Source: Acidobacteriota bacterium
GTDB taxonomy: Bacteria; Acidobacteriota; Vicinamibacteria; Vicinamibacterales; CAVVIG01
NCBI GenBank assembly: GCA_016195265.1
Contig: JACPZW010000013.1
Coordinates: 1 to 64,000, forward strand
Direction: 5' to 3'
DNA: 64,000 nucleotides
Shown here piece after piece: positions 51,131 through 59,832 of the stretch. The position numbers were made by a program, and so were the translations under genes. The notes beneath the pieces were generated by a model. It did not search any database. It was not told the origin of the DNA and was given only the letters and a program-made list of their open reading frames with translations. Positions within the stretch are counted from its first letter, which is position 1, and each line of letters begins with the position of its first letter.

Positions 51131-52273
51131 TTACTGTCCCGCTGTCGACATTCTCGCGGTGGGCTTCAACGTGATCTTCTGCACGCGCCAGTTCAGCAGC
51201 TCGGCCACGTAGATCTCGTTCTCCGACGGGCACGCGATCTCGTGGATCCAGCCGAACTGTTTCGCCTGATGCCCTGACTTTCCGATCCAGCCGAGCACCT
51301 TGCCATCGAGCGACAGCTTGTAGACGCGGCCGGGGTACGCATCCGAGCTGTAGAGGAACTGCTGGCCCTGCGCGTTGGGCGGCGTCACGCAGAGCGCCCA
51401 CGGCGCTCCGGGCGCCATCGTGCCGGCACCGGGTGGCGCGTCGGCGGCGAGCAGTTGCGCGACGTTGGGCTTCGCGCCCATCCACGGCATGGCGTCCGCC
51501 GGCGCCGGGACGTCAATCTTGATCTCGCGCACGAACTGATTCGTCTTCCCGTCGATGACCTGGATGCGGCGGTTGCCGCGGTCGCCGACGTAGATGTTGC
51601 CCTTCGCGTCGTACGAGATCGTGTGCGGCGTGTTGAGGCTGCCGAGCGCACCGCCGCCCGGCTCGCCGAGCGACGCGACCCAGTCCCCGTCCTTCGTGAA
51701 CTTGGCGACGCGCGAGTTGATGTAGCCGTCGCTGATGTAGATGTTGCCGTCGGTGTCCCACGCGACGTCGGTCGGCTGGCGGAACTGTCCCGGGATCGGG
51801 GGCAGCGGCGGTCTCACGCGCTTCCACGGCTCGGCTTCGTCCGACGCCTCCTTCTTGCGGCCGAAGACCATCGTGACGTGGCCTTCGGGATTGAAGCGGA
51901 CGATCATGTCCGAGCCCTTGTCGATCGCCCAGAGGTTGTCGTCCTTGTCGTAGCGGATCGCGTGCGCGTACGACCACGCGTACAGACCTTTGCCGATCTC
52001 GCGGACGAATTTGCCGGTCTTGTCGAACAGCAGGATCTGCGACGCGGTGGCGGCGTACGCCGGGCCGCCCGCGCTGTTGGACCGCGTGTAGACCGCGATG
52101 TCGCCCTTCGAGTTCACGGCGACGCCGGAGGCCTCGCCGAAATTCATGTCCGGCGGCAGCTTGAGGAAGTTGATGTTGGCGTCGAATGGAATCTCGGGGA
52201 CCGGCTGCTGCGCGAACGGCGTGGCGCTGTAGGACGCGGCCAGCGCGATGAGTGCGACGATGGTGCGTTTCAC
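51131..52273 (-). CDS. Secreted NHL-repeat propeller protein
   Basis: The protein has 380 residues. GTG start 52273 with AGGAGGG upstream; signal ending SATPFAQQ. Blades: NFGEASGVAVNSKGDIAVYTRSN, AHAIRYDKDDNLWAIDKGSDMIVRFN, FRQPTDVAWDTDGNIYISDGYINSRVAKF, LNTPHTISYDAKGNIYVGDRGNRRIQVID, FLYSSDAYPGRVYKLSLDGKVLGW, GWIHEIACPSENEIYVAELLNWRVQKI. Same family as 39086-40174 and convergent with the amidohydrolase. Confidence 0.82.
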   Translation of the reverse strand: MKRTIVALIALAASYSATPFAQQPVPEIPFDANINFLKLPPDMNFGEASGVAVNSKGDIAVYTRSNSAGGPAYAATASQILLFDKTGKFVREIGKGLYAWSYAHAIRYDKDDNLWAIDKGSDMIVRFNPEGHVTMVFGRKKEASDEAEPWKRVRPPLPPIPGQFRQPTDVAWDTDGNIYISDGYINSRVAKFTKDGDWVASLGEPGGGALGSLNTPHTISYDAKGNIYVGDRGNRRIQVIDGKTNQFVREIKIDVPAPADAMPWMGAKPNVAQLLAADAPPGAGTMAPGAPWALCVTPPNAQGQQFLYSSDAYPGRVYKLSLDGKVLGWIGKSGHQAKQFGWIHEIACPSENEIYVAELLNWRVQKITLKPTARMSTAGQ

Positions 52274-52372
52274 GGAATCCCTCCTGTTAGAGCTGATTGC
52301 TCGCGGAAGCGGAAAATGTCAGGCCGCAAGTATGGCCAACGGCGGCGGGCGGATCAAGTGGTGGCGGCAGCG

Positions 52373-53119
52373 TTATTCCCAGCGAAAGACGCGCGCCGAC
52401 AATCCCGCGAAAACGACGGCCACGGTGACGAGCGCCGCGACGTCGCCCGCGTGCGCCAGCCAGGCCTCGCCGACCCAGATGCCCTTGAGCAGCGAGACCG
52501 CGTACCTCAGTGGAATGACGCGTGCGACGATCTGCAGACCGGCCGGAAGCCCGTCGACCGGGAAGAACAGGCCGGAGAGAAACAGCATCGGGTAGAGCAC
52601 GAGGCTCGCGACGGGCTGCGCGAACCGCGCGGTCGGCACGAGACTCGCGAGAAGGAAGCCAATCGAGAGGATGCTCAGCGTGCTGAAGAGCAGTGCGGCC
52701 GCGAAGCTGATCAGGTGCAGGTCGATGCTGATGCGGAGCACGTTGCGGCCCGCGAGGACCGTCAGCGCGAGCGTCGCGGCCGTCAGGATCAGTTTGACCA
52801 GCACCTGCGCGGACAGGATCGTCTGCGGACGGAGCGGCGTCGCGCGCAGCCGCTTGAGGATGCCGCCCTCGCGATAGATCGAGACGATCGTCACCAGGGA
52901 CTGGACGGCGTTGAGTGCGGTGAACACGGCGGCGAACACGGGCAGATCGACGGTGACAAAACTGCTGAGGCGCGGCGATGCCGACGGGATGCGCCCGAAG
53001 ATGCGGCCGAGCACGACGACGGACAGCGGCGGGATCAGCAGCGTCCCGATCAGTCCGAGCGGCTCGCGCGCGAAGATCTTGAGCTCGAGCCAGGTGAGTT
53101 TCCAGAGTCCACGCAACAT
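52373..53119 (-). CDS. ABC-2 type transporter permease
   Basis: The protein has 248 residues and six membrane segments (LGLIGTLLIPPLSVVVLGRIFG, LPVFAAVFTALNAVQSLVTIVSIYREGGILKRLRATPL, LILTAATLALTVLAG, ISFAAALLFSTLSILSIGFLLASL, VASLVLYPMLFLSGLFFPVDGLP, ALVTVAVVFAGLSARVF). YREGGILKRLRATPL is the coupling region typical of ABC-2 exporters of drugs, polysaccharides or lipids. The ATPase gene is 36 nt upstream on the same strand. Confidence 0.85.
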   Translation of the reverse strand: MLRGLWKLTWLELKIFAREPLGLIGTLLIPPLSVVVLGRIFGRIPSASPRLSSFVTVDLPVFAAVFTALNAVQSLVTIVSIYREGGILKRLRATPLRPQTILSAQVLVKLILTAATLALTVLAGRNVLRISIDLHLISFAAALLFSTLSILSIGFLLASLVPTARFAQPVASLVLYPMLFLSGLFFPVDGLPAGLQIVARVIPLRYAVSLLKGIWVGEAWLAHAGDVAALVTVAVVFAGLSARVFRWE

Positions 53120-53128
53120 CTTCTTGAG

Positions 53129-53146
53129 GTCCGGCTGAAGCCGGAC
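53129..53146. repeat. Hairpin GTCCGGCT-GA-AGCCGGAC
   Basis: Perfect 8-bp arms in the 36-nt gap between the ABC-2 ATPase and permease genes; a further palindrome type that could act as an mRNA processing or attenuation site. Confidence 0.85.
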
Positions 53147-53155
53147 ACTACCTCG

Positions 53156-54070
53156 TCAATCGCGAATCGAATGGCCGGTCACCTTGAGGAAGACGTCCTC
53201 GAGCGTCGGCGTTTCCGTCCGGAAGTCGGCGACGTGGATCCGGTGATCCGACAGACAGCGAATCACCTCCGTCACGAAATCATCACCGTGACCGCGAATC
53301 GTGAAGCGCGTCTCGGCGCGGATGACGTTGTCCACCGCGCGCGTCGCTCGAAAGCGTTCCTCGGCGCCCGCGTCCGCCGTCGTCAGCAGAACCGTGCGCT
53401 CCGGACAATGCCGCGCAACGAGCGCGGCCGGCGTGTCGATGTCCACGATGCGTCCACGATCGATGATGGCGACGCGATCGCACAGGCGCTCCGCTTCCTC
53501 CATCAGGTGCGTCGTCATGAAAACGGTCTTGCCGCGATCCTTGATGCCGCGCACGAGATCCCAGATCGCGCGCCGCGCCTGCGGATCGAGACCGGTCGTC
53601 AGCTCGTCGAGAAACACGACGTCGGGATTGTTGATGAGCGCGAGGGCGATGAAGAGCCGCTGCTTCTGGCCGCCGGAAAGCGTCATGAACCAGGCGTCGC
53701 GCTTGTCGGCGAGACCGAGCTGATCGAGCAGCCGTGCGCCGTCGGCGGGCGTGCGGTACAGCGCCCCCCACAGATCGACGGCTTCCCAGACCTTGATGCG
53801 TTTCTGAAACTGCGCTTCCTGAAGCTGGACGCCGACGCGCTGCTGCAGCGCGTAGACGTCGCGGATGGGATCGAGATCAAGCACCGAAATGGCGCCGCGG
53901 TCCGGCCGCCGCAGCCCCTCGACGCACTCCATCGTCGTCGTCTTGCCGGCGCCGTTGGGACCGATCAGGCCGAAGATCTCGCCTTCGACGACTTCAAAGG
54001 AGACGTCGTCCACGGCCACGGTCGAGCCGTACGTTTTTCGGATCCCGGCGACGGAGACGACGGCGGACAC
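53156..54070 (-). CDS. ABC-2 type transporter ATP-binding protein
   Basis: The protein has 304 residues. Walker A GLIGPNGAGKTTTMECVEGL (near 40), Q-loop VQLQEAQFQKRI, signature LSGGQKQRLFIALAL, Walker B DVVFLDELTTGLDPQ (Glu followed by Leu, EL rather than EP), H-loop VFMTTHLMEEAERL. The C-terminal extension RFTIRGHGDDFVTEVIRCLSDHRIHVADFRTETPTLEDVFLKVTGHSIRD is the DRA-family tail. GTG start at 54070 with TAGAAT 6 nt upstream implies a leaderless mRNA. Confidence 0.9.
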   Translation of the reverse strand: MSAVVSVAGIRKTYGSTVAVDDVSFEVVEGEIFGLIGPNGAGKTTTMECVEGLRRPDRGAISVLDLDPIRDVYALQQRVGVQLQEAQFQKRIKVWEAVDLWGALYRTPADGARLLDQLGLADKRDAWFMTLSGGQKQRLFIALALINNPDVVFLDELTTGLDPQARRAIWDLVRGIKDRGKTVFMTTHLMEEAERLCDRVAIIDRGRIVDIDTPAALVARHCPERTVLLTTADAGAEERFRATRAVDNVIRAETRFTIRGHGDDFVTEVIRCLSDHRIHVADFRTETPTLEDVFLKVTGHSIRD

Positions 54071-54093
54071 CAGCGCATTCTAGTCCGCCCCGT

Positions 54094-55950
54094 TCACGGG
54101 TTGAGCAGGACGGCGGCCGCGCCGATGGGCGCCGCCGTGCCATCGGTAATCGCCATGTACATCACCTGAAGATCCAGATTGCCCGTCGGCGCGAGGAAAT
54201 GGAAGTCGTCGATGTAGCCTTCGGCGGTCGCGCTGAGCTGATCGCCGTTGGGCCAGACGAAGACGACATCGCGACCGTTGCCGGTCGCCTCCCAATCCTC
54301 GAAATCAACGGTGCTCGCGGAACCCATGCCGCGCCCGTCGGCGTAGACCAGCTTCTTCGGCCCCAGGAACGGCAGTTGCGAGCTGCCCTTGCCAGTCGTG
54401 ATGGATGGATCGCCGAAATAGCCCTTGTAGCGCGCATCGCCCACGTGCATCGGAAACATCGCTTGGACGCTCTTGAAGAGTTTGGGGCAGCCGCCGGTCT
54501 CGTATTGCACGTTCCATCGGCTTCCATCCCAAACCGCATAACCGTGATTGAAGCCGGAGGCGCTGCAGCCTGGGATGGAGTCCGTGGTGAAGACCATGTA
54601 GGTTCCGGCCGCACCGCTCCAGCGCCAGTCGTTGAGGATTGGGAATCCGAGCTTGAACTGGCGCGCGTTTCGTATTCGGGAATTGGCGTTCGTGGCATCT
54701 CCCTCGACGCCGATGGCGACCGTCGGCGCGCAGCCGCCGCCGGTCTGATAGTCCGCGGCGGTCGAGCACGTCGTGGCGCTCCCGGAGTTGAAGTCGCGTC
54801 CCGTGTAGCCATCCTGACTGTCGAGGTACATGATCCGCGTCTTGCCGTCGCTCCCGAGAGCCTCGAAGAACAGTCTGACGCGGCTCCCGCCCGCCGCTGG
54901 AAGCGGCACGCCTTGCCCGGTCGCGACCTGAGACACGAGGGGCGTGGCCGCCGTCGGCGAGATGAGGCCCGTGGTGCCGGCCATGCTGGTGAAGCTGAGA
55001 TAGCTGGCGGGAACCGTCGCATCCGTCGCCTGCGACGTCACGGCAACGGCCAGTGCCTGAGCACCGCCTGCCGCCGGCCCGTAATAGAGCTGAAGACGCG
55101 AGAGGTTGGGGCCGCCTGCGTCGGGACCGAAGCGCGTGCCGCTGATTCTGGCGTTGCCGTCGCTCACGATCTTGCTCAGGCCGTTTACGGTGTTGCCGCT
55201 CCCTTGCAACTGCCAGTATTCCGATGAGGTCGTACCGCTCTCCGGGGTCGAAACGCCCGACGCCGCGCAACCGCTGTCCCGGCACGCCTTCACCGTCACT
55301 GAGTAGGCAGTGGCCGCCTTGAGGTCGGTCACGGTCTTGATGGTCTCGGTCGCGCTCGCCGTCGTCGTCACGGTGCTGCCGTAGACGGACTCGCTGGCCG
55401 CAATCTCGTAGTGGTCCACCGTGTACCCGATGGGCGGCGTCCAGGCCACTGACAGCTTGCTCGACGAATAAATCCTCTGGCTGCCCACGGTGCGCGCGTC
55501 GGCGTTCGTGACCGCGACGCGTGATGGGGCCGTGAGCGAGCCCGACGCGCCGATTTCCCTCGCCGTCGTCAGGTCGAGCGTGAAACGACTGAGGTCGGTT
55601 GTGGTGAGAACGATCGAATAGTACTTGGTGGTTCCGCCCACGGCGTAGCTCAGACGCGGGATACTGAAACGAAAGCTGTTGTTCAGCTGGGCGACGACCG
55701 GGGCCTCGCTCGCCGCGGTGAGCGGTGATTGCGGGCCCGCCGCCGACGTCAGGGTCCAGTTGCTGAGGTCGCTGGTCGTCAGCGATGCGGTGTACGCCAG
55801 CTTGGACGTACCGCTAGTAACGTATTCAAGATAGGGAACGGTGAGGACGTAGCCCGCGCCGCCGGCAGTGAGCGCCGGAAGACTCTGCGCGGTGCAGAGT
55901 CTGGGTCCGAGGGCTGAGAGCACCGCCGCCGGTATCAGAAATCGACGCAT
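54094..55950 (-). CDS. Large secreted protein with fibronectin type III-like domain
   Basis: The protein has 618 residues. Signal MRRFLIPAAVLSALGPRLCTAQ; GGAG SD 7 nt upstream. Residues about 25-130 contain two similar beta units (YLEYVTSGTSKLAYTASLTTSDLSNWTL and RLSYAVGGTTKYYSIVLTTTDLSRFTL). About 150-235 is FN3-like (SKLSVAWTPPIGYTVDHYEIAAS...LKAATAYSVTVKACRDSGC). The long C-terminal half, with GDARYKGYFGDPSITTGKG and LVYADGRGMGSASTVDFEDWEATGNGRDVVFVWPNGDQL, is a conserved-looking beta domain without a family name known to me. Extracellular or surface role likely. Confidence 0.6.
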   Translation of the reverse strand: MRRFLIPAAVLSALGPRLCTAQSLPALTAGGAGYVLTVPYLEYVTSGTSKLAYTASLTTSDLSNWTLTSAAGPQSPLTAASEAPVVAQLNNSFRFSIPRLSYAVGGTTKYYSIVLTTTDLSRFTLDLTTAREIGASGSLTAPSRVAVTNADARTVGSQRIYSSSKLSVAWTPPIGYTVDHYEIAASESVYGSTVTTTASATETIKTVTDLKAATAYSVTVKACRDSGCAASGVSTPESGTTSSEYWQLQGSGNTVNGLSKIVSDGNARISGTRFGPDAGGPNLSRLQLYYGPAAGGAQALAVAVTSQATDATVPASYLSFTSMAGTTGLISPTAATPLVSQVATGQGVPLPAAGGSRVRLFFEALGSDGKTRIMYLDSQDGYTGRDFNSGSATTCSTAADYQTGGGCAPTVAIGVEGDATNANSRIRNARQFKLGFPILNDWRWSGAAGTYMVFTTDSIPGCSASGFNHGYAVWDGSRWNVQYETGGCPKLFKSVQAMFPMHVGDARYKGYFGDPSITTGKGSSQLPFLGPKKLVYADGRGMGSASTVDFEDWEATGNGRDVVFVWPNGDQLSATAEGYIDDFHFLAPTGNLDLQVMYMAITDGTAAPIGAAAVLLNP

Positions 55951-56085
55951 CTTTCGCTCCTCAGCTGAAACGTTGACACGCTCGCGCGGGAACGCGGGGC
56001 CCGCGACTCGTGCGTCGCGACGGCGGCGAGTATAGTTCAACTCAGTCGGCGCGAGCGTCGTGGCGCTCCGGCGTCGCAGGGATGG

Positions 56086-56838
56086 TCAGTCGATGACGAG
56101 CGACGGTCTAGGGGCCGGGCGAGCCGAGTAGACGACGAACCAGCGCGCGGGCATCCCGGCGCCAGGCGGGTTGTTCGCGCCCTGGAAGATGTCGAACACG
56201 GAGCGCAGCTCGAATCCGACGTTGGCCATCCAGTCCTGCAGCTGCTCGCGCGTGATGCGATCCTCCGGGATGTCCCATTTCTGCGCGATCGGATCGTCGA
56301 ACTCCTGCTCGATGATCGCGATGCGTCCGCCGGGCTTGAGATACGTGACGAGCAGGCGCAGGTACGCCTGCCGATCGTTCACGTTGTGGAAGACGTCGTG
56401 GAAGAACGCGACGTCCACGCCGCGCGGCGGCAAGCGCGGATCGTCGCGCGACGCGAGCAGGGGCTGCACATTCCCGACATGCGCGGCCGCCGCCTTCTCG
56501 CCGACGTACTCGATCAACTCCGGCCAGATGTCGACTGCGAGCGCCAGCCCGAGCGGCGCCACCGCTTTCGCGAACGGAATCGTATACGCACCCGTGCCGG
56601 CGCCGATGTCGGCGACGACGTCACCGGGCTTGAGATTCAGGCATGAGATGACGTCGTCGATCTTCAAACCGGGAATGCGGTCCGACCGCTCGAGCCGGCG
56701 GATCCATTCCTTCCCGTCGGTGTTGTCCTGATGCGTGCCCGGCGGACGGTTGCCCTGCTGCTGCGCGCGAACCCGCGCCCCGGCGAGGACCACCGCGCCG
56801 CACAGCACCATGAAACCGCGCCGACCGATCGGAGACAT
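56086..56838 (-). CDS. Exported SAM-dependent methyltransferase-like protein
   Basis: The protein has 250 residues. N-terminus MSPIGRRGFMVLCGAVVLAGARVRAQ has RRGFMV, a Tat-like twin-Arg, and cleavage after RAQ. The rest is a class I methyltransferase: VVADIGAGTGAYTIPFA (motif I, near 82), ALAVDIWPELIEYV (acidic strand 2 end), VDVAFFHDVFHNVNDRQAYL, YLKPGGRIAIIEQEFDD. SAM is not expected in the periplasm, so either it is not exported, folds before Tat export with cofactor, or has another role. It is the third gene of a PQQ dehydrogenase/cytochrome c cluster. Confidence 0.75.
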   Translation of the reverse strand: MSPIGRRGFMVLCGAVVLAGARVRAQQQGNRPPGTHQDNTDGKEWIRRLERSDRIPGLKIDDVISCLNLKPGDVVADIGAGTGAYTIPFAKAVAPLGLALAVDIWPELIEYVGEKAAAAHVGNVQPLLASRDDPRLPPRGVDVAFFHDVFHNVNDRQAYLRLLVTYLKPGGRIAIIEQEFDDPIAQKWDIPEDRITREQLQDWMANVGFELRSVFDIFQGANNPPGAGMPARWFVVYSARPAPRPSLVID

Positions 56839-56852
56839 CGCGAACCCTCCCG

Positions 56853-57296
56853 CTACGGCGTGGACGGCTTCTGCGCCAGATACTTGATCTGCTTCAGCAT
56901 CATCGACTGGATCGCCAGTTCCGACGCGCCCGCCGGAAACTTGTTGACCTGCAGCATGAACGCGGTGATGTCCGCGATCTGCTGCCCGCTCAACTGGCCT
57001 TCCTTGCCGACCGGCATCGTGGTGCGATTGCGCTCGAAGAGATCGCCGACCGATTGCCCATCGTAGTTGGCGTTGAACGCGGCGCCGCTGAGCGCCGGCG
57101 CCATGCCGCCGCCTTCACCGTCGGGTCCGTGGCATCCGGCGCATTCCCTGTCGAACAGCGGGGCGCCGCGCGTCGCCTGCGCTTCGGAGTACACGCCGTC
57201 CCAGACCGAGCGCGTCTCCTGCGCGCGAAGCGCCGAATACGACGCCCCAATCACCCCCAACGCAATGACCACGGCGATTGCGATTCTGCGGTTCAT
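56853..57296 (-). CDS. Periplasmic monoheme cytochrome c
   Basis: The protein has 147 residues. Signal ending SALRAQE. Heme motif DRECAGCHGPDGEGG (near 52-56), then ALSGAAFNANYDGQSVGDLFERNRTTMPVG (Met ligand) and GQQIADITAFMLQVNKFPAG, the cytochrome c fold typical of partners of PQQ dehydrogenases. The dehydrogenase gene ends 72 nt upstream on the same strand; the methyltransferase-like gene follows after 14 nt. Confidence 0.88.
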   Translation of the reverse strand: MNRRIAIAVVIALGVIGASYSALRAQETRSVWDGVYSEAQATRGAPLFDRECAGCHGPDGEGGGMAPALSGAAFNANYDGQSVGDLFERNRTTMPVGKEGQLSGQQIADITAFMLQVNKFPAGASELAIQSMMLKQIKYLAQKPSTP

Positions 57297-57368
57297 GACG
57301 CCTCGCTCGAAAATGTCCGACGCGTGCCAGGGCCAGAGACCTCGCCCTGGCCACTGATGGTCGCATCG

Positions 57369-59561
57369 TCAGCGCTGGTTGTTGGTCGGTCTCGCGATGT
57401 CGCTCTGCGGCAGCGCGAAGGCGATGTACTCGCTCGAGTAGTTGCCGCCGCCCACGGCCACGATGATGTACTGCCGGCCGTCCAGCATGTAGGTCATCGG
57501 GTTGCCGCTCTGCGACGACGGCATCCACACCGCGCCGACTTCCTTGCCGGTCTCCTGGTCGTACGCGCGCAGCATCGCGCCGCGCGGCCGATCCGGCGGC
57601 CCTGGGGGCGATGTGACCTGCGGGTCGCCCACGATGACCAGCGACTTGGTGAGGCACACGCCCACGATGCCGTTCTGTCCCGTCTTCGGGATGTTCAGGC
57701 CTTTGAGCAGCGGGCTGTTGCGCACCGCATCGGGCGTATCGCCGTGCGGCACCTGCCACTTCATCGTGCCGTCGTGCATGTCGAGCGCCGTGATCACGCC
57801 GTACGGCGGCTTGATGATCGGGAGGCCGCCGAGACCGTCTGTCAACGGATTCGCGCCGCGTCCACCGCCGCCGCCCGCACGGCCGCCGCCGGCAGGCGCT
57901 TCACGTCGCGCGTAGCCGCTGGTCGATGGCGCTTCGAACCCTGGCTGACCGAACCCCGGGGCTTCCCAGATGGCGATGTGATTCGGCGTGTGCTTTTCGG
58001 GCTTGATGCTGTCGAAGTACTCCTGCGAGAGGCTGGCGCCCGAGATGGAGGAGTTGTTCGCCTGCGTGTAGAAGATGCCCGTTTCAGGATTGAACGACGA
58101 GCCTTCCCAGTTGACGCCGCCCATCGTGTTCCCGACGAGGATCGTGCCGAGCCACTTCTCGCTCGGGATGACGTACGGCACAAACGGCATCTCTTCCCAG
58201 CGGTACTTCTTCAGGTTCTCCATCGCCTTCGCACGCAATTCCGGCGTGAAGTCGATCACATCGTCTTTCGCCAGGTAATTGCGCGAGTAGGTCGGCGGCT
58301 TCGTCGGGAACGGCTGCGTCGGCCACGATTTCTCGCCAGGCACGTCGGACTGCGGCACCGGCTTTTCGATGATCGGCCAAATCGGCTCGCCGGTGATGCG
58401 GTCGAAGGTGTAAAGCCAGCCCTCTTTGCTCGTCTGTCCCACGATCTTGCGCGGCTTGCCGTCGATCGTCACGTCCATCAGGAGCGGCGCGCCGGCCAGG
58501 TCGTAGTCCCACAAGCCGTGGTGCACGATCTGGAAATGCCATTTCCGCTTGCCGGTCTTCAGATCGAGCGCGACGAGTGTCTCGCCGAAGAGGCCGGCGC
58601 CCGGCCGGTTGCCGCCGTAGGCGTCGATCGTCGGCGACTCGCCAGGCAGGTACACGATGCCGGCTTCCGCGTCCGCCGACATCTCGGTCCACACGCCGGT
58701 GTTGCCGGTCCAGTTCCAGGAGCCGTTCTCCCACGTCTCGTGGCCGAACTCGCCGGGGCCGGGCATCATGTTGAACCGCCAGATCTGCCTGCCGGTCCGC
58801 ACGTCATACGCGCGCACGAGGCCCTTCGCGTTGTTCGTGTATTCGTAGCGAAGGCCTTCGGCCATCGCCGACTGGACGATGACCATGTCGCCGACGACAA
58901 GCGGCGTCGAGTTGACGCCGATTTCGCCCTCGACGAGCGGGATCTGCACCTGCTGCCACCTGCCGTTGACGAGCTTGCCGTAGACGACGCCTTCCTTCAG
59001 GTCGACCATGCCGCCCTTGCCGAAGGTCGAGATCGGCTGGCCGGTCCTGGCGTTCAGCTGCACGAGGCGATAGCCGATCGTCACGTAGATGATCCGATCG
59101 TCACCCTTGCCGTCGGTCCAGTAGGAGAGGCCGCGGCCGGAGAGAACGCGCGGCGCCATTTCCGCGCGCTTGCCCTCGTCCATGGCGTACACCCACTTCT
59201 GCTCGCCGGTCTTCGCGTCGAGCGCGACGACGGCGCGGCGCGTGCCGCCGGTCATGTACAGCGTGCCCTTGACCATGAGCGGCGTGCCCTCGAGCTTGTA
59301 CTCGGGGCGCGGACCGAGGTTGTCCGTTTTGAATCGCCACGCGACCTCGAGCTTGTTGAAGTTCGAAGCGTTGATCTGATCGAGGGGCATGTAGCGGCTG
59401 CCCTTGATGTCGCTGTTGTAGTGGGCCCACTCGCCGTTCTCCTTGCTCGGGAAACCGGAGCCGGCCTGTCCCGAAAGGCGCGGGGCCATCCACGCCAGGA
59501 CGACGATCGCAAGTGCGACAGAGACGAGCGCTAACGTCGATCGGAAGAGTGTTCGCGGCAT
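57369..59561 (-). CDS. PQQ-dependent dehydrogenase (glucose/alcohol dehydrogenase-like quinoprotein)
   Basis: The protein has 730 residues. N-terminal signal or anchor STLALVSVALAIVVLAWMAP. Propeller blades: RRAVVALDAKTGEQKWVYAM, LVQLNARTGQPISTFGKGG, LVRAYDVRTGRQIWRFN, LVALDLKTGKRKWHFQIVHHGLWDYD, LYTFDRITGEPIWPI, VITALDMHDGTMKWQV, LRAYDQETGKEVGAV, then GNPMTYMLDGRQYIIVAVGGG. HHGLWDYDLAGAP is the catalytic-Asp region of membrane-type and sugar quinoproteins. A Gly/Arg-rich insert (GGGRAGGGGGRG) near residue 565 is probably a surface loop. Electrons should go to the downstream cytochrome. GGGGG before the ATG acts as SD. Confidence 0.88.
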   Translation of the reverse strand: MPRTLFRSTLALVSVALAIVVLAWMAPRLSGQAGSGFPSKENGEWAHYNSDIKGSRYMPLDQINASNFNKLEVAWRFKTDNLGPRPEYKLEGTPLMVKGTLYMTGGTRRAVVALDAKTGEQKWVYAMDEGKRAEMAPRVLSGRGLSYWTDGKGDDRIIYVTIGYRLVQLNARTGQPISTFGKGGMVDLKEGVVYGKLVNGRWQQVQIPLVEGEIGVNSTPLVVGDMVIVQSAMAEGLRYEYTNNAKGLVRAYDVRTGRQIWRFNMMPGPGEFGHETWENGSWNWTGNTGVWTEMSADAEAGIVYLPGESPTIDAYGGNRPGAGLFGETLVALDLKTGKRKWHFQIVHHGLWDYDLAGAPLLMDVTIDGKPRKIVGQTSKEGWLYTFDRITGEPIWPIIEKPVPQSDVPGEKSWPTQPFPTKPPTYSRNYLAKDDVIDFTPELRAKAMENLKKYRWEEMPFVPYVIPSEKWLGTILVGNTMGGVNWEGSSFNPETGIFYTQANNSSISGASLSQEYFDSIKPEKHTPNHIAIWEAPGFGQPGFEAPSTSGYARREAPAGGGRAGGGGGRGANPLTDGLGGLPIIKPPYGVITALDMHDGTMKWQVPHGDTPDAVRNSPLLKGLNIPKTGQNGIVGVCLTKSLVIVGDPQVTSPPGPPDRPRGAMLRAYDQETGKEVGAVWMPSSQSGNPMTYMLDGRQYIIVAVGGGNYSSEYIAFALPQSDIARPTNNQR

Positions 59562-59832
59562 CTGTTACCCCCAACGCATTGAAGACAGACCACAGGAGTC
59601 CGCGCGCGGTAGTGCAAGAGCCGATCTCTTTTCAGTGGACCGCGTCACGCGGCATTTGCGGAGGAAGGTCGTCCCGTTTGCCGAGTGATCGACGGCGCGT
59701 TCGCCGGAAACTCGTCGCTCTGCCGACTATTCGCTAGAGTTGGCGTGATTCTCGCGGTATCGCGGCGGCACAGCCGTTGCCTTCCATCCGCACCTACCCA
59801 CTTCGGTCGCTCCACCAACCACGGGAGGCAAC
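59562..59832. other. Divergent intergenic region without a supportable gene
   Basis: Separates the PQQ dehydrogenase from the TonB-dependent protein. No repeat family member, RNA or convincing small gene was found; it should hold both promoters, but no consensus pair was identified. Confidence 0.5.
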
